From Candidatus Dependentiae bacterium (lineage in GTDB: Bacteria; Babelota; Babeliae; Babelales; Vermiphilaceae): DNA of 64,000 bases. Within the stretch, counting starts at the first letter, position 1. Each line of letters opens with the position of its first letter. The stretch is taken from assembly GCA_020431705.1 (NCBI GenBank), contig JAGQHQ010000004.1, forward strand, positions 1 to 64,000, written 5' to 3'. A program made the translations under genes and the position numbers. Shown piece after piece: positions 45,662 to 55,024 of the stretch. The notes below the pieces were generated by a model, which saw only the letters and a list, made by a program, of their open reading frames with translations, had not been told where the DNA came from and ran no database searches.

Positions 45662-47944
45662 ATGAATATAAACAAAAAAAAAAGCTCTACTCTCAACTCT
45701 CTTATTATATTACTTGTTTTTGCAGCTAATAGTTTACATGCTTTTTCAACACTTACAAAATTAAAAGAATATGTACTTGCATATTCTGAATATCCACCAA
45801 GTGATAACAATAACTGGCTTGATCCAGACTATACTACCTTCCATCAATCAATCACCACGAATCCATTACTCAGATGGACACATAAAATTGGACTACGAAA
45901 AAAAATAACATGGAATGAAGTAAACTTTCACACATTACTCAAAGAAGTTGTTGACCACAGAGAAACACAAAAATTAACCGGTGATACAGTCGTACATATA
46001 CACTGTAAACCAAACACAAAAATATATGTATGGTCAGATTTACATGGTGCACTTCACTCACTTATACGTTGTCTCACTAGTTTACAAAAACAAAATATCA
46101 TCGACGATACACTTAAAATAACTCAAGCTGATACTTATTTTGTTTTTAATGGCGACTCTATTAATCGTTCTGCATACAACCTGGAAACACTCAATGTGTT
46201 GCTTAATCTTCTTGAAAAAAATCCTGATAATGTTTTTTATATTCGTGGAAAACATGAAACCAAAAGCTATTGGCAAAATTTCGGACTAAAGCGTGAGCTC
46301 AAAATACGCATGGCCCATCTTTCTGAAGAAGCAATTCCACTTGCCTCATGGATTAATCGTTTATTCAATACGTTGCCACTTGCAATATATTTAAGTGTAG
46401 ATAAAAAGCCATCAGAGCTCATCCGTATCTCTCATGTTGGTAGAAAAAACAACATAATTGATGAAGAAAAAATGGGAAATTTATTTAGTACCCATATCGA
46501 TTCAACTATTACCTATCATCAGTTGAATAATAAAAAGGATAGAACAAGTCCAATTGATATCAAAGTAATTATCAAAACAGAAGATTGGATGAAAGAGCAG
46601 CGCGCAAGCAATGGTCTTGGATTACTCGATCAAGACAAAGGCGCTACCGCATGGGCAGTTCTTTCTTCACCTACTATAGCACATCGTAAATATTACAATT
46701 TTTTTTATGATGCGTTTGCTGTTATCACCGTTGGCTCAAGTGTTGATACAACTCCTATCACGCTATATCGGAATAATTTGAAAACAGAAGAAAATTTTGC
46801 TCTATATCAAACATATAATATTGTGACGGCAATTGCTAAAGGAACACCCACATATAAACAAAAAAGAAAAAAAGATTTTTTTATTGGATCTTCAATGGCA
46901 CTAGAACTGGGCGTACCAATTATGGGTCAGCGCACTAAACGCGGCATGTCCGTAGCTATTAACCAAACAAATCAAACTGGCGGCATTAATGGACATCAAC
47001 TGCGTACTATTATACACAATGATGATTATGTACCTTATTTAACCCGCCAAAACATAAACGGATTTATAAAAAAAGATATAAACACTATTTTACTACCTGT
47101 TGGTAGCCCAACACTTAATTCATATCTTGATTATATTCGTAAACAGCAAATTGCAGTACTATTTCCCATTACTGGTGGTCCGCAATTCCGCGCACCTGAT
47201 CTTAAAGGCTTAATCCATTGGAGAGCAACCTATAACGATGAAGTGCAAGCACTTATCAATTATTTAGTAACTGAGTATAACACATATAAATTTGCATTTT
47301 TCTATCAAGATGATGCATATGGCCAAGAGCCAGTCAAAGCGGCACATGAAACACTAAAAAGTCTCGGCATCACTGAGTGGGTAGATATTCCTTACACACG
47401 CGCAGCAATCGATTTTACTAAACAAGCACAAATAATAGAAGAAAAACAACCTGATGCAATTGGATTTTTTTCCACCGGACAAGCAACTCAAGAGCTCATC
47501 AGACAAATTGGTATCCCTACACTTACTAACAAGCAACTATTTGGCATTTCGTTTCTAGGTGAACAACCATTCCGACGCTTCATAAAACAACATGGACTTG
47601 AAGTTTTATTTGGCGCAGTTGTTCCTAATCCATATACAAGTGAACTTGAAATTGTAAAAAATTATCGTACAGCAATGGATGCCAATAATCATCCATATGA
47701 TATTTTTTCACTTGAAGCATATATTACTACCAATATCTTAGCAGATATTCTCAAAAAAATTGGAAAAACACCAACCAAAGACAATATTATTAAATACATT
47801 GAGACCCTCAAAAATTATACATTTAAAGGCCTCACGCTTACATTTGATCCACAACGGCGCGATCTTGCACAATATGTATGGATTGAAACAGGTAAAAATG
47901 TGCAGTGGATTCAACAGGAAATCAATAAAAAAACGATAAGGTAA
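45662..47944 (+). CDS. Exported fusion of a degenerate PPP-type phosphatase domain and a LivJ-like periplasmic binding protein
   Basis: 760 aa with a signal peptide (LIILLVFAANSLHA) and GTAGGAAAT before the ATG. Residues about 118-375 follow the PPP phosphoesterase order: VWSDLHG (Asp126, His128), GDSINR (164-169; normally G-D-x-V-D-R), RGKHE (195-199; normally R-G-N-H-E) and SHVG (His258). The metal-ligand Asn is Lys here and the later R-A-H-Q motif is missing, so it is probably catalytically dead. Residues about 405-755 are a type I periplasmic binding fold of the branched-chain amino-acid receptor family (IGSSMALELGVP, AINQTNQTGGINGHQL, FFYQDDAYGQEP). I know no standard protein with this domain pair. 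It is placed directly behind the channel-like gene, in a likely operon. Confidence 0.75.
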   Translation: MNINKKKSSTLNSLIILLVFAANSLHAFSTLTKLKEYVLAYSEYPPSDNNNWLDPDYTTFHQSITTNPLLRWTHKIGLRKKITWNEVNFHTLLKEVVDHRETQKLTGDTVVHIHCKPNTKIYVWSDLHGALHSLIRCLTSLQKQNIIDDTLKITQADTYFVFNGDSINRSAYNLETLNVLLNLLEKNPDNVFYIRGKHETKSYWQNFGLKRELKIRMAHLSEEAIPLASWINRLFNTLPLAIYLSVDKKPSELIRISHVGRKNNIIDEEKMGNLFSTHIDSTITYHQLNNKKDRTSPIDIKVIIKTEDWMKEQRASNGLGLLDQDKGATAWAVLSSPTIAHRKYYNFFYDAFAVITVGSSVDTTPITLYRNNLKTEENFALYQTYNIVTAIAKGTPTYKQKRKKDFFIGSSMALELGVPIMGQRTKRGMSVAINQTNQTGGINGHQLRTIIHNDDYVPYLTRQNINGFIKKDINTILLPVGSPTLNSYLDYIRKQQIAVLFPITGGPQFRAPDLKGLIHWRATYNDEVQALINYLVTEYNTYKFAFFYQDDAYGQEPVKAAHETLKSLGITEWVDIPYTRAAIDFTKQAQIIEEKQPDAIGFFSTGQATQELIRQIGIPTLTNKQLFGISFLGEQPFRRFIKQHGLEVLFGAVVPNPYTSELEIVKNYRTAMDANNHPYDIFSLEAYITTNILADILKKIGKTPTKDNIIKYIETLKNYTFKGLTLTFDPQRRDLAQYVWIETGKNVQWIQQEINKKTIR

Positions 47945-47969
47945 ACAACAAAATATAAGATCACATTTA

Positions 47970-49850
47970 CTAATGTTGATCTTTACCTTTTTCTTCTTCA
48001 CCATCTTCTTCATCGTCATTCTTGTCTGAAACAACCACCTTACCGTCTTTTAACCGAATAACATCGAGATTCCAATTTTTAAAACCATTTTTTAGGGTTA
48101 ATAGGCCAAAAGCATCCCCCATTTTTTTAACTTCAGCATCTAAACCATAAAATCCTTTTGGTGTTACAGCAAACGTACAAACAATACCATCCCATAGACC
48201 TCCTGGTCCATTATTTGCTTTTTCATCAATCCAAATTTTGCCAACACCAGTATCTTCTTCAGCACCTATTCCATCTTTATTCCAAATGCGTTTCATCATT
48301 GGACTTACAGAATCTCCAGATAACGTACCATGCTGATGGGCTCTAAAAATACCACATACTTTATACTGTGCGCCTTCAGGTCTATATATATGCTTAAGCA
48401 CTCTGTTTGTTTCAAATTTTCCATAAGATAAAGCACCTCCTCTAGCTATCTTTATCTTATCTATTGGACTCACGTTAAAGTCATTCCACATAAAACCCAA
48501 GGATCCTACTCCAAATATACTAACAGGTGTTGTAAATTCATAGTTTATTAAACAATCGATAACTGCACCTTGATCATCCAAATTATTAATATGCTCGTGT
48601 AGATTCTCATACGTCTGCTCTTTTGACTTATCATGAGATTTGTCTGCCTCTGTCTTACCACCATTAGATTTGACTTTGGAACTGTCTAGCTTTATATTCT
48701 TAATTCGCGTTTTTTTACTTATATTTAACAATTGATACATACAAGATTTTTCATTTTTTAATAGATCTCCTGGATGATATCCAATCTCAATTCCACCATG
48801 GCAACACTGAATGACTTCTGTTATATTCTTTTCATTTTTGTTACCAAGATATAAAACAACCGGCATCAGTTCTTGCATATTATATAATTTGTTAGCCAAA
48901 GAATTATACTTACCTTCTTCTGTTGTCCCAAGATTAATCTGAAACTTATTCTTAAGCTCATCCGCAAAACCGTACATGCCTTGTACCGTTACATCTTCAT
49001 GATTACCACGAACTAAAAATACTTGATCCCAATTCATAAGTTTTAATGTCAAAATAGTATTAAGAACTTCTGCTCCGTACCAACCACGATCAACATAATC
49101 ACCCAAGAAAATCATATAAAAATTTTTCTTAGCTATCTTATATGCATTATTCTTTTTCATATAACCCTGATCAGCAAGATGTTGAATAAATTCCAATGTT
49201 GAATGAATATCACCATGCAGATCTCCATGGAATGCTATAACAGATTCCGCAGGCAAAATAAGTTTCTGAGCAACTGGTTTAAACGGTAGCCTTATCTCTT
49301 TTTTGTCTCCCTTTTCAACTTCCCTTTTAACTTCTTTTTTTCTATATGCCCAAGAAATAACCTTTTGCCACCACCACATTCTCTTACGCTCTTCTGCTAT
49401 TCTCTTTCGCTCTTCTGCTATTCTCTTTCGCTCTTCTTCACGGTTTTTTTCTACATCAATATCATACCTTTCTAAGTCATATTGTTGCTTATTAATAAAT
49501 TTACCAATTAATTTTTCAAACTGATATTTTTTAAGTGGCGTTTTTTTTGGTAGTACATTTTTGTCACTATGTAGTACATTTTTGTCACTATGTAGTACAT
49601 TTTTGTCACTATGTAGTACATTTTTGTCACTATAAAGAGGAAGCTTCTCACATTCTTGCTTAAAATATGCAAATGATCCAATAAACCTATAATATGGAAG
49701 CGTATCTTCCTCTTTCTTTTCAATAGGCATATTACCATCTTGGTAACTTAATTTATTCTTATCGCCTGTTTCTTCCATTGCTAAAGCAACAAATGCAGAA
49801 AAATAAACAATAATAATAGAAGTAAACAATTTTTTCATTTTTTTCATCAT
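47970..49850 (-). CDS. Exported PPP-family (eukaryote-like) phosphatase
   Basis: 626 aa; AGGGA upstream of ATG; signal peptide ending FVALAMEE. All PPP catalytic motifs are intact: GDLHGD (209-214), GDYVDRG (250-256), RGNHE (281-285), CHGG (His351) and the later RAHQHG (503-508). It should be an active metal-dependent Ser/Thr or Tyr phosphatase or a related phosphoesterase acting outside the cytoplasm. Its N-terminal 200 residues hold two short tandem repeats, S-D-K-N-V-L-H and R-K-R-I-A-E-E, each coded by 21-bp repeats, and then a basic segment. A Ser/Lys-rich insertion (about 390-420) interrupts the domain. It is related to the phosphatase domain of the convergent fusion gene 25 bp away, so the two arose by duplication. 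An effector role on host phosphoproteins is possible but unproven. Confidence 0.85.
   Translation of the reverse strand: MMKKMKKLFTSIIIVYFSAFVALAMEETGDKNKLSYQDGNMPIEKKEEDTLPYYRFIGSFAYFKQECEKLPLYSDKNVLHSDKNVLHSDKNVLHSDKNVLPKKTPLKKYQFEKLIGKFINKQQYDLERYDIDVEKNREEERKRIAEERKRIAEERKRMWWWQKVISWAYRKKEVKREVEKGDKKEIRLPFKPVAQKLILPAESVIAFHGDLHGDIHSTLEFIQHLADQGYMKKNNAYKIAKKNFYMIFLGDYVDRGWYGAEVLNTILTLKLMNWDQVFLVRGNHEDVTVQGMYGFADELKNKFQINLGTTEEGKYNSLANKLYNMQELMPVVLYLGNKNEKNITEVIQCCHGGIEIGYHPGDLLKNEKSCMYQLLNISKKTRIKNIKLDSSKVKSNGGKTEADKSHDKSKEQTYENLHEHINNLDDQGAVIDCLINYEFTTPVSIFGVGSLGFMWNDFNVSPIDKIKIARGGALSYGKFETNRVLKHIYRPEGAQYKVCGIFRAHQHGTLSGDSVSPMMKRIWNKDGIGAEEDTGVGKIWIDEKANNGPGGLWDGIVCTFAVTPKGFYGLDAEVKKMGDAFGLLTLKNGFKNWNLDVIRLKDGKVVVSDKNDDEEDGEEEKGKDQH
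49389..49430. repeat. Two exact copies of a 21-bp in-frame repeat
   Basis: CTCTTCTGCTATTCTCTTTC plus G, repeated at 49389-49409 and 49410-49430 with partial copies on both sides. On the minus strand it encodes R-K-R-I-A-E-E in the exported phosphatase, a charged helix. In-frame length changes would not break the gene. Confidence 0.85.
49550..49633. repeat. Four exact copies of a 21-bp in-frame repeat
   Basis: The unit GTAGTACATTTTTGTCACTA plus T is repeated without any change at 49550, 49571, 49592 and 49613. It encodes S-D-K-N-V-L-H on the minus strand near the N-terminus of the exported phosphatase. Perfect identity suggests recent expansion and likely copy-number variation between strains. 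Confidence 0.95.
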
Positions 49851-50075
49851 AAATCCCTAATAAAAATAGCGTACAAAACCCACCCAATTATTGCAAATAG
49901 AAAGAAATAATCTAAAATAATACTGTGCACAGCCCAGATAGAGGGCAGCACTACTACCCCACACCCACTACTTGTTTATGGTAACACAATTTATTGACTT
50001 TCACCAACTCTTTTGTATCGTAAAATAAAAATGCTATGCATTATGTATGCATAATTCAGAGTAGTAAAGGCAGTC

Positions 50076-51464
50076 ATGAAAACAGCTTCCAACACATTTT
50101 TTTGTATCTCGTTCTTACTATCATTTTTTTTGGAAGCACGATCAACAAAAACACCACCCTCTGTAAAACGTCATTTTTATCGGCCACAAAAAATTACCTT
50201 TGCCGATATACAACACGCCGTTACCCCTTATAAAAAAGCAGATATACAGTTATATTTACCTCATCTTTCACTAAATAAAGCTCGTGCAATTGGCCATGAA
50301 TATCGCTCTATTATAAAGATAAATCAAGAGCTTTGGCGCTCACTTAAACGATCTGAATTAATACCCATCAGTGAATATCTGCCCCAGGTACGGTTTTCTA
50401 TGAGCGCATCTAATAATAGAGCCGATGTGCTGCCAACAAAGCAACTCGATGTTATTATCACGCAACTTCTTTATCAAGGAAATGGCCCAATACAAAAATA
50501 TAAAATTGCTGTACATGAAAGCGAAATTTCTTGGTGGCAAGTAGCATTAATAAAAGATCAAGTACAATCACAAGTAGAACAAAGCTATTTATCTTTATGG
50601 CGTACACAGCAAGAAGAACGGTCAATTTATTTTTTACATCAGGCAGCAACACATGAATTTGACCAAGGATGGAATGTAAATAACGTTGGCTTGCTTGCCA
50701 AACCAGAATGGGAACAAGAACACGCCCGTTATGCCAGTGCTTTAAGTATTATCAATGGCTATCAAGATAGAAAAAAGCTAGATCACGACAAGCTAAAATT
50801 TTTTGTTGGCAAAAAAAAAATAGATGAATCACTTGCTGTAAAGAGCACCCTTGAATTTTTAGCAAATAATTTATCTTCAGCACAAAAATATGATTTACCT
50901 TTTTACCTAAAAAATGCATTCAAATTGCGAAAAGAACTACGAATTAATGAACAGGAGATTTTAAAAGAACAACGTAAAAGAGATTTATTTGCCCAATCAT
51001 ATTTGCCAACTATTTTTGTACAAACAAATATTACCAATACGTTTTTTCGTAGAGGATCAACACCTAGTGGAACCTTCTGGCAAATCGCTCTTCGACTCGA
51101 TTGGCAATTTGACGGACTTGGTAACGCACATCGTGCACGAGCAAATGATGCCATCGTATTAGCAAAAATGATTGAACGTATTAATACTCAAAATATCATT
51201 ACTGTTGAGGTACAAACAGCATATCACACGGTACAAGGACAATTAAAAGAACTACAAGCAGCGCAAGCACAATTAAAGCAACAACAAGCCCAATATGAAC
51301 GTGCAGTTGTACAACATGATATTGGAGAAATTAATGGTGTAGCTTTTTCTCGTGCGCAAGAAACATGGGAACAGGCACAATTTGATGTGATGAATCTCAC
51401 CGTAAAAACTGTACAAAATTATCGCGATTTATTATTTAAAGCTGGTTACCCGGATAATCTATGA
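50076..51464 (+). CDS. TolC-family outer membrane efflux protein
   Basis: 462 aa with a signal peptide (FFCISFLLSFFLEARS). The mature part has the two long helical-hairpin repeats of TolC (about 95-230 and 280-455; for example LNKARAIGHEYRSIIKINQEL and the Gln/Ala-rich LQAAQAQLKQQQAQYERAV) and short beta strands between. It would form the trimeric duct through the outer membrane for the MacAB pump encoded next. The stop overlaps the macA start (ATGA). The sequence is divergent from proteobacterial TolC, so the name is by fold and context. Confidence 0.88.
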   Translation: MKTASNTFFCISFLLSFFLEARSTKTPPSVKRHFYRPQKITFADIQHAVTPYKKADIQLYLPHLSLNKARAIGHEYRSIIKINQELWRSLKRSELIPISEYLPQVRFSMSASNNRADVLPTKQLDVIITQLLYQGNGPIQKYKIAVHESEISWWQVALIKDQVQSQVEQSYLSLWRTQQEERSIYFLHQAATHEFDQGWNVNNVGLLAKPEWEQEHARYASALSIINGYQDRKKLDHDKLKFFVGKKKIDESLAVKSTLEFLANNLSSAQKYDLPFYLKNAFKLRKELRINEQEILKEQRKRDLFAQSYLPTIFVQTNITNTFFRRGSTPSGTFWQIALRLDWQFDGLGNAHRARANDAIVLAKMIERINTQNIITVEVQTAYHTVQGQLKELQAAQAQLKQQQAQYERAVVQHDIGEINGVAFSRAQETWEQAQFDVMNLTVKTVQNYRDLLFKAGYPDNL

Positions 51465-52651
51465 ATATAAAACATTTCATTGCTCCAAGTCTTTTATTTC
51501 TTTCTTTGATTATTATTATTTGGTTTGGCTATCTTTACTTTTTCTCCAAGCCCGATCAGGACTTTTTTACCATTGGCAAAGCGCAAAAACGCACTATTAC
51601 ACAAATTATAAAAGCAACCGGTTCACTTAAAGTGGAAGACTCTATGCGTATTGGTAGTATTGTACCTGGTGTTATTCAAAAAATGTATGTTGAAGAAAAT
51701 GAAGAAGTGAAAAAAGGCCACCTTTTAGCATCAATTGATGATGGTAATCAAGATACATTGGTTCGCTCTACACATGCGATATGGGAAAGTTCACAAGCTG
51801 TGCTCAAATATCAAAAAGCATTTTATGGAAGGCAGCGCATTTTATATGAACACAATCATATTTCTCGTAATGATTTTGATCAGTTTACCCAAAATTATGA
51901 AATTGCTGTTGCACAAGAAAAACGACGTAAAGCAGAGCATGAGCGAGCACTGCTAGAATTTAATAACAAACAAATAAAGGCGCCTGATGACGGTCTTGTT
52001 GTTGAAAAAGTTTCTCGAGAGGGTGAAACAGTAACATTAGCCTCTCCAGCAACTATTATTTATATTCTTGCTCGAGATATTACTAAAATGGAAGCAAAGC
52101 TTGAAATAGATGAGAGTACTGTAGGAATGCTCAAAAAAAACATGGAAGCACACATGACTTTTGATACATATCCAAATCAAGTATTTAATGGCCCGATTAC
52201 GGATATTAGTAACGCACCAAAAACAAAAAACGAAGCTGTCAGCTACAATGCAACAGTCTATCTTGATAACACTGAGAGATTATTTCGCCATGGCATGACG
52301 GTTAATGCCGAAATTATAGTAGCTGAAAAACAAAATGTTTTAAGTGTTCCCGGTAATATTTTTAAAATTAGCCAAATTACACTGGAGCAGATTGCACAAG
52401 CAAAAGGTTTTGCTGTACAAGCATTGAGCCAAGAAGAAAAAATAAGGCTCAAGCGCGCTGGTAATATGAAAACAGTATGGCTTGTCAAAGGAAAAAATTT
52501 TGTAGAACATTCAGTGCAAGTTGGCGTAAATGACAATGCTTTTTTTGAAATAGTTAAAGGATTAACCGGTCAAGAAGATTTGATTTTCGACACTGCAGAA
52601 CCAAACGTCATGGAAGAGTTTTTTGAACGATTCTTTGGTAAAGGGTTATAA
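51461..52651 (+). CDS. macA: MacA-like periplasmic adaptor (HlyD family)
   Basis: 396 aa. N-terminal membrane anchor (LLFLSLIIIIWFGYLYFF), then the lipoyl half (IVPGVIQKMYVEENEEVKKGHLLASID), a helical hairpin (about 90-165), the second lipoyl half (IKAPDDGLVVEKVSREGETV) and beta-barrel domains to the end. It connects the inner-membrane MacB pump with TolC. The four-gene order tolC-macA-permease-ATPase with overlaps or short gaps makes the complex assignment firm. Substrates may be peptides, siderophores or lipids; unknown here. Confidence 0.9.
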   Translation: MNIKHFIAPSLLFLSLIIIIWFGYLYFFSKPDQDFFTIGKAQKRTITQIIKATGSLKVEDSMRIGSIVPGVIQKMYVEENEEVKKGHLLASIDDGNQDTLVRSTHAIWESSQAVLKYQKAFYGRQRILYEHNHISRNDFDQFTQNYEIAVAQEKRRKAEHERALLEFNNKQIKAPDDGLVVEKVSREGETVTLASPATIIYILARDITKMEAKLEIDESTVGMLKKNMEAHMTFDTYPNQVFNGPITDISNAPKTKNEAVSYNATVYLDNTERLFRHGMTVNAEIIVAEKQNVLSVPGNIFKISQITLEQIAQAKGFAVQALSQEEKIRLKRAGNMKTVWLVKGKNFVEHSVQVGVNDNAFFEIVKGLTGQEDLIFDTAEPNVMEEFFERFFGKGL

Positions 52652-52657
52652 TACATC

Positions 52658-53890
52658 ATGAATATCACGATTTTAGTTCGCAGCTCACTCAAAGCACTTC
52701 GTAAACACAAAGTCCGCTCATTTTTAACCGTACTTGGGATCATGATTGGTATTGCTGCTATTATTGTGACCTTCTCTGTTGGATCTGGCGCTGAAGTTAA
52801 AATCAGAAAACAAATTATGGCAATGGGAGAAAATGCCGTATACATTGTACCGGGAAGTGTTATGGAACGCGGCACTGTTCGCTCGGGAACAGCGCGTCTT
52901 GTACGCCTTAAAGAAAAAGATTTGTATGCTATCACACAACAGTGCCCTGAAGTTGAAAAAATCTCACGCGGACAAGAATCATTACAAAATATTGAATATG
53001 GACCCAAAGGAGTAAAAGACCGAATTGTTGGTAGTGATGCAAATCTACTTGAAATTAGTAAAAAGAAAACAATTAAGGGTAACTTTTTCACTCAATATCA
53101 TGTCAAACAACGCTCAAATGTTGTGGTACTTGGTATGGATATTGCAACAAAATTATTTAAAAAAGAGGACCCAATTGGCAAAACCATTTTGATTAAAAAA
53201 ATTCCATTTACAGTAATTGGCGTTATGGAATACATTGATTTTTTTTGGGGTATTTCCGATCCTAACAATCGCGTACATATTCCATTTACCGTAGCACAAA
53301 AATATTTTCGTAAACCCGAAGAAGGTCAATATGACGTTGGCTTTATTGGTTTGAGCATACGACCAGGGTTTAATGCAAGTTTAACATTGCGTAAAGTCAG
53401 AAGAATTTTACGATTTTCTCACAAGATTGATGATGGCGAACCAGATGACTTTACCATTTTTGATCAGCAATCAGTTTCTAGCTCAGCAACAGCTGCTTCA
53501 CGTGTCATAAAATTATTTGGTTTAATTGCTGCATCAATTTCGTTACTTGTTGGCGGTATCGGCGTAATGAATATTATGCTTGTTTCAGTACAAGAACGCA
53601 CTAAAGAAATTGGAATACGCTTAGCACTTGGAGCAACTCAAACAGCAGTACAAAGTCAATTTTTAATAGAAGCTGTGTTTCTTTCTTGCGTCGGTGGTAT
53701 TCTTGGTATAGCGTTTGGCATACTAGCACAACATTTTTTGAGCAACGCTACCGATTTGCCGGGTACTATTGAAATTATTCCACTGTTAGTGTCATTATTT
53801 TTAACTATTTTTACCGGAATTTTCTTTGGCTATTACCCCGCACGCAAAGCATCGTTATTAAATCCTGTTGACGCCTTACGACATGAGTAG
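52658..53890 (+). CDS. MacB-like permease (FtsX domain), without fused ATPase
   Basis: 410 aa. One N-terminal membrane helix (RSFLTVLGIMIGIAAIIVTF), a periplasmic domain (about 45-285) and three C-terminal membrane helices with the FtsX/MacB signature GGIGVMNIMLVSVQERTKEIGIRLALGA-like sequence (about 300-327). In E. coli MacB the ATPase is fused at the N-terminus; here it is a separate gene directly downstream (3-bp gap). The pair works as a mechanotransmission pump that pushes substrates from periplasm into TolC. Confidence 0.9.
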   Translation: MNITILVRSSLKALRKHKVRSFLTVLGIMIGIAAIIVTFSVGSGAEVKIRKQIMAMGENAVYIVPGSVMERGTVRSGTARLVRLKEKDLYAITQQCPEVEKISRGQESLQNIEYGPKGVKDRIVGSDANLLEISKKKTIKGNFFTQYHVKQRSNVVVLGMDIATKLFKKEDPIGKTILIKKIPFTVIGVMEYIDFFWGISDPNNRVHIPFTVAQKYFRKPEEGQYDVGFIGLSIRPGFNASLTLRKVRRILRFSHKIDDGEPDDFTIFDQQSVSSSATAASRVIKLFGLIAASISLLVGGIGVMNIMLVSVQERTKEIGIRLALGATQTAVQSQFLIEAVFLSCVGGILGIAFGILAQHFLSNATDLPGTIEIIPLLVSLFLTIFTGIFFGYYPARKASLLNPVDALRHE

Positions 53891-53893
53891 TTT

Positions 53894-54577
53894 ATGCCAT
53901 TTTTAAACGTACATGACATTACTAAAACATTTCTTATCGGAGAACAAAATCTCACAGTACTACATGGCATTACCATGGAGGTAAAAAAAGGTGAGTTTTT
54001 AGCACTAACCGGAAAATCGGGTTCAGGTAAATCAACGCTTATGAATATTTTAGGCTGTCTGGACGTACCAACAACTGGTTCCTATTTTTTTCAAAAGCAA
54101 GATATTTCTAAACTTAGTCCTGATCAGCTAGCTCACATTAGAAATAAACAAGTCGGCTTTGTATTTCAACAATTTAATTTATTACCTGACTTAACCGCAC
54201 TTGATAACACTGCACTACCTTGTTTGTATAGTGGTATGAAAGAAAAAGAAGCACAAGATAATGCAAAAAAAGTTTTAGCTCTTGTTGGGCTTGATGATCG
54301 ATTGCATCACTATCCAACACAACTTTCTGGCGGCCAGCAACAACGTGTTTCTATTGCACGCGCACTGGTTAACAAGCCAATTTTAATTTTGGCCGATGAA
54401 CCTACCGGAAATTTGGATTCAAAAACTGGCAACCGGGTCATGGATGTTTTCAGACATTTAAATAAAACACAACAAATTACAGTAATTTTAGTAACACACG
54501 ATTTGGACTTAGCAAGTACCACAAAACGTATTATTACACTCGTTGATGGTCAGATTGAAACCGATCGATTAACTTAA
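53894..54577 (+). CDS. MacB/LolD-type ABC ATPase
   Basis: 227 aa, one ABC domain: Walker [11 protein letters not shown]-loop VFQQFNLLP, signature [15 protein letters not shown], Walker [13 protein letters not shown] and the H-loop in VTHD. It powers the FtsX-type permease encoded just upstream. The position behind macA and the permease favours the MacB role over lipoprotein release (LolD), although the two families are close. Confidence 0.92.
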   Translation: MPFLNVHDITKTFLIGEQNLTVLHGITMEVKKGEFLALTGKSGSGKSTLMNILGCLDVPTTGSYFFQKQDISKLSPDQLAHIRNKQVGFVFQQFNLLPDLTALDNTALPCLYSGMKEKEAQDNAKKVLALVGLDDRLHHYPTQLSGGQQQRVSIARALVNKPILILADEPTGNLDSKTGNRVMDVFRHLNKTQQITVILVTHDLDLASTTKRIITLVDGQIETDRLT

Positions 54578-54587
54578 AGGAATTTTT

Positions 54588-55004
54588 ATGTTTAAAAAAT
54601 TTTTATTGCTATCATTACTTCCTACTGCACCACTTATTTTAAAAGCACAAAATGAAAGTGTATCACAAACACATATGCAAACTGGTTCTGTTATACACCT
54701 ATATTCTATTCAACAATTTGATACATTAATTAAAGAATACAATCGTGTTGTAGTTGATTTTTATGCTCCATGGTGCAGTCCATGCAACCGTATGAGTCCT
54801 ATGATGGATGAATTAGCCCAAGAATTTAACGATATTTTATTTATAAAAATTAATATCGATAACATGAAACAACTTGTAAGCCGATATAGCATTATGAGTA
54901 TTCCTACATTCATGTTTTTTAAAAATGGCAATCACGTGCATCGATTTACCGGCATACAAAGCAAGAGCACTATGAGAAATGAAATTCGCTCACGTATAGG
55001 ATAA
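54588..55004 (+). CDS. Exported thioredoxin-like protein
   Basis: 138 aa, ribosome-binding site AAAGGAA. An N-terminal hydrophobic signal (LLLSLLPTAPLILKA) leads to a thioredoxin domain with active site WCSPC (Cys63, Cys66) and cis-Pro loop SIPTF. It probably handles disulfides in the periplasm. It is 10 bp after the pump ATPase, so it belongs to the same transcript, perhaps to help fold envelope parts. Another exported thioredoxin-like protein with CPYC lies near 58.6 kb. Confidence 0.85.
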   Translation: MFKKFLLLSLLPTAPLILKAQNESVSQTHMQTGSVIHLYSIQQFDTLIKEYNRVVVDFYAPWCSPCNRMSPMMDELAQEFNDILFIKINIDNMKQLVSRYSIMSIPTFMFFKNGNHVHRFTGIQSKSTMRNEIRSRIG

Positions 55005-55024
55005 TTTTACACACTATATATTCT

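Noticed and set aside
49550-49633. CRISPR-like array
   Set aside because: The 21-bp units are directly adjacent without spacers and lie inside a coding frame.
44539-49999. TTGACTTTCACCA shared upstream of the channel-like gene and of tolC as a common promoter
   Set aside because: The 13-base match is real, but neither copy has a good -10 at 16-18 nt, so a shared promoter is not supported.
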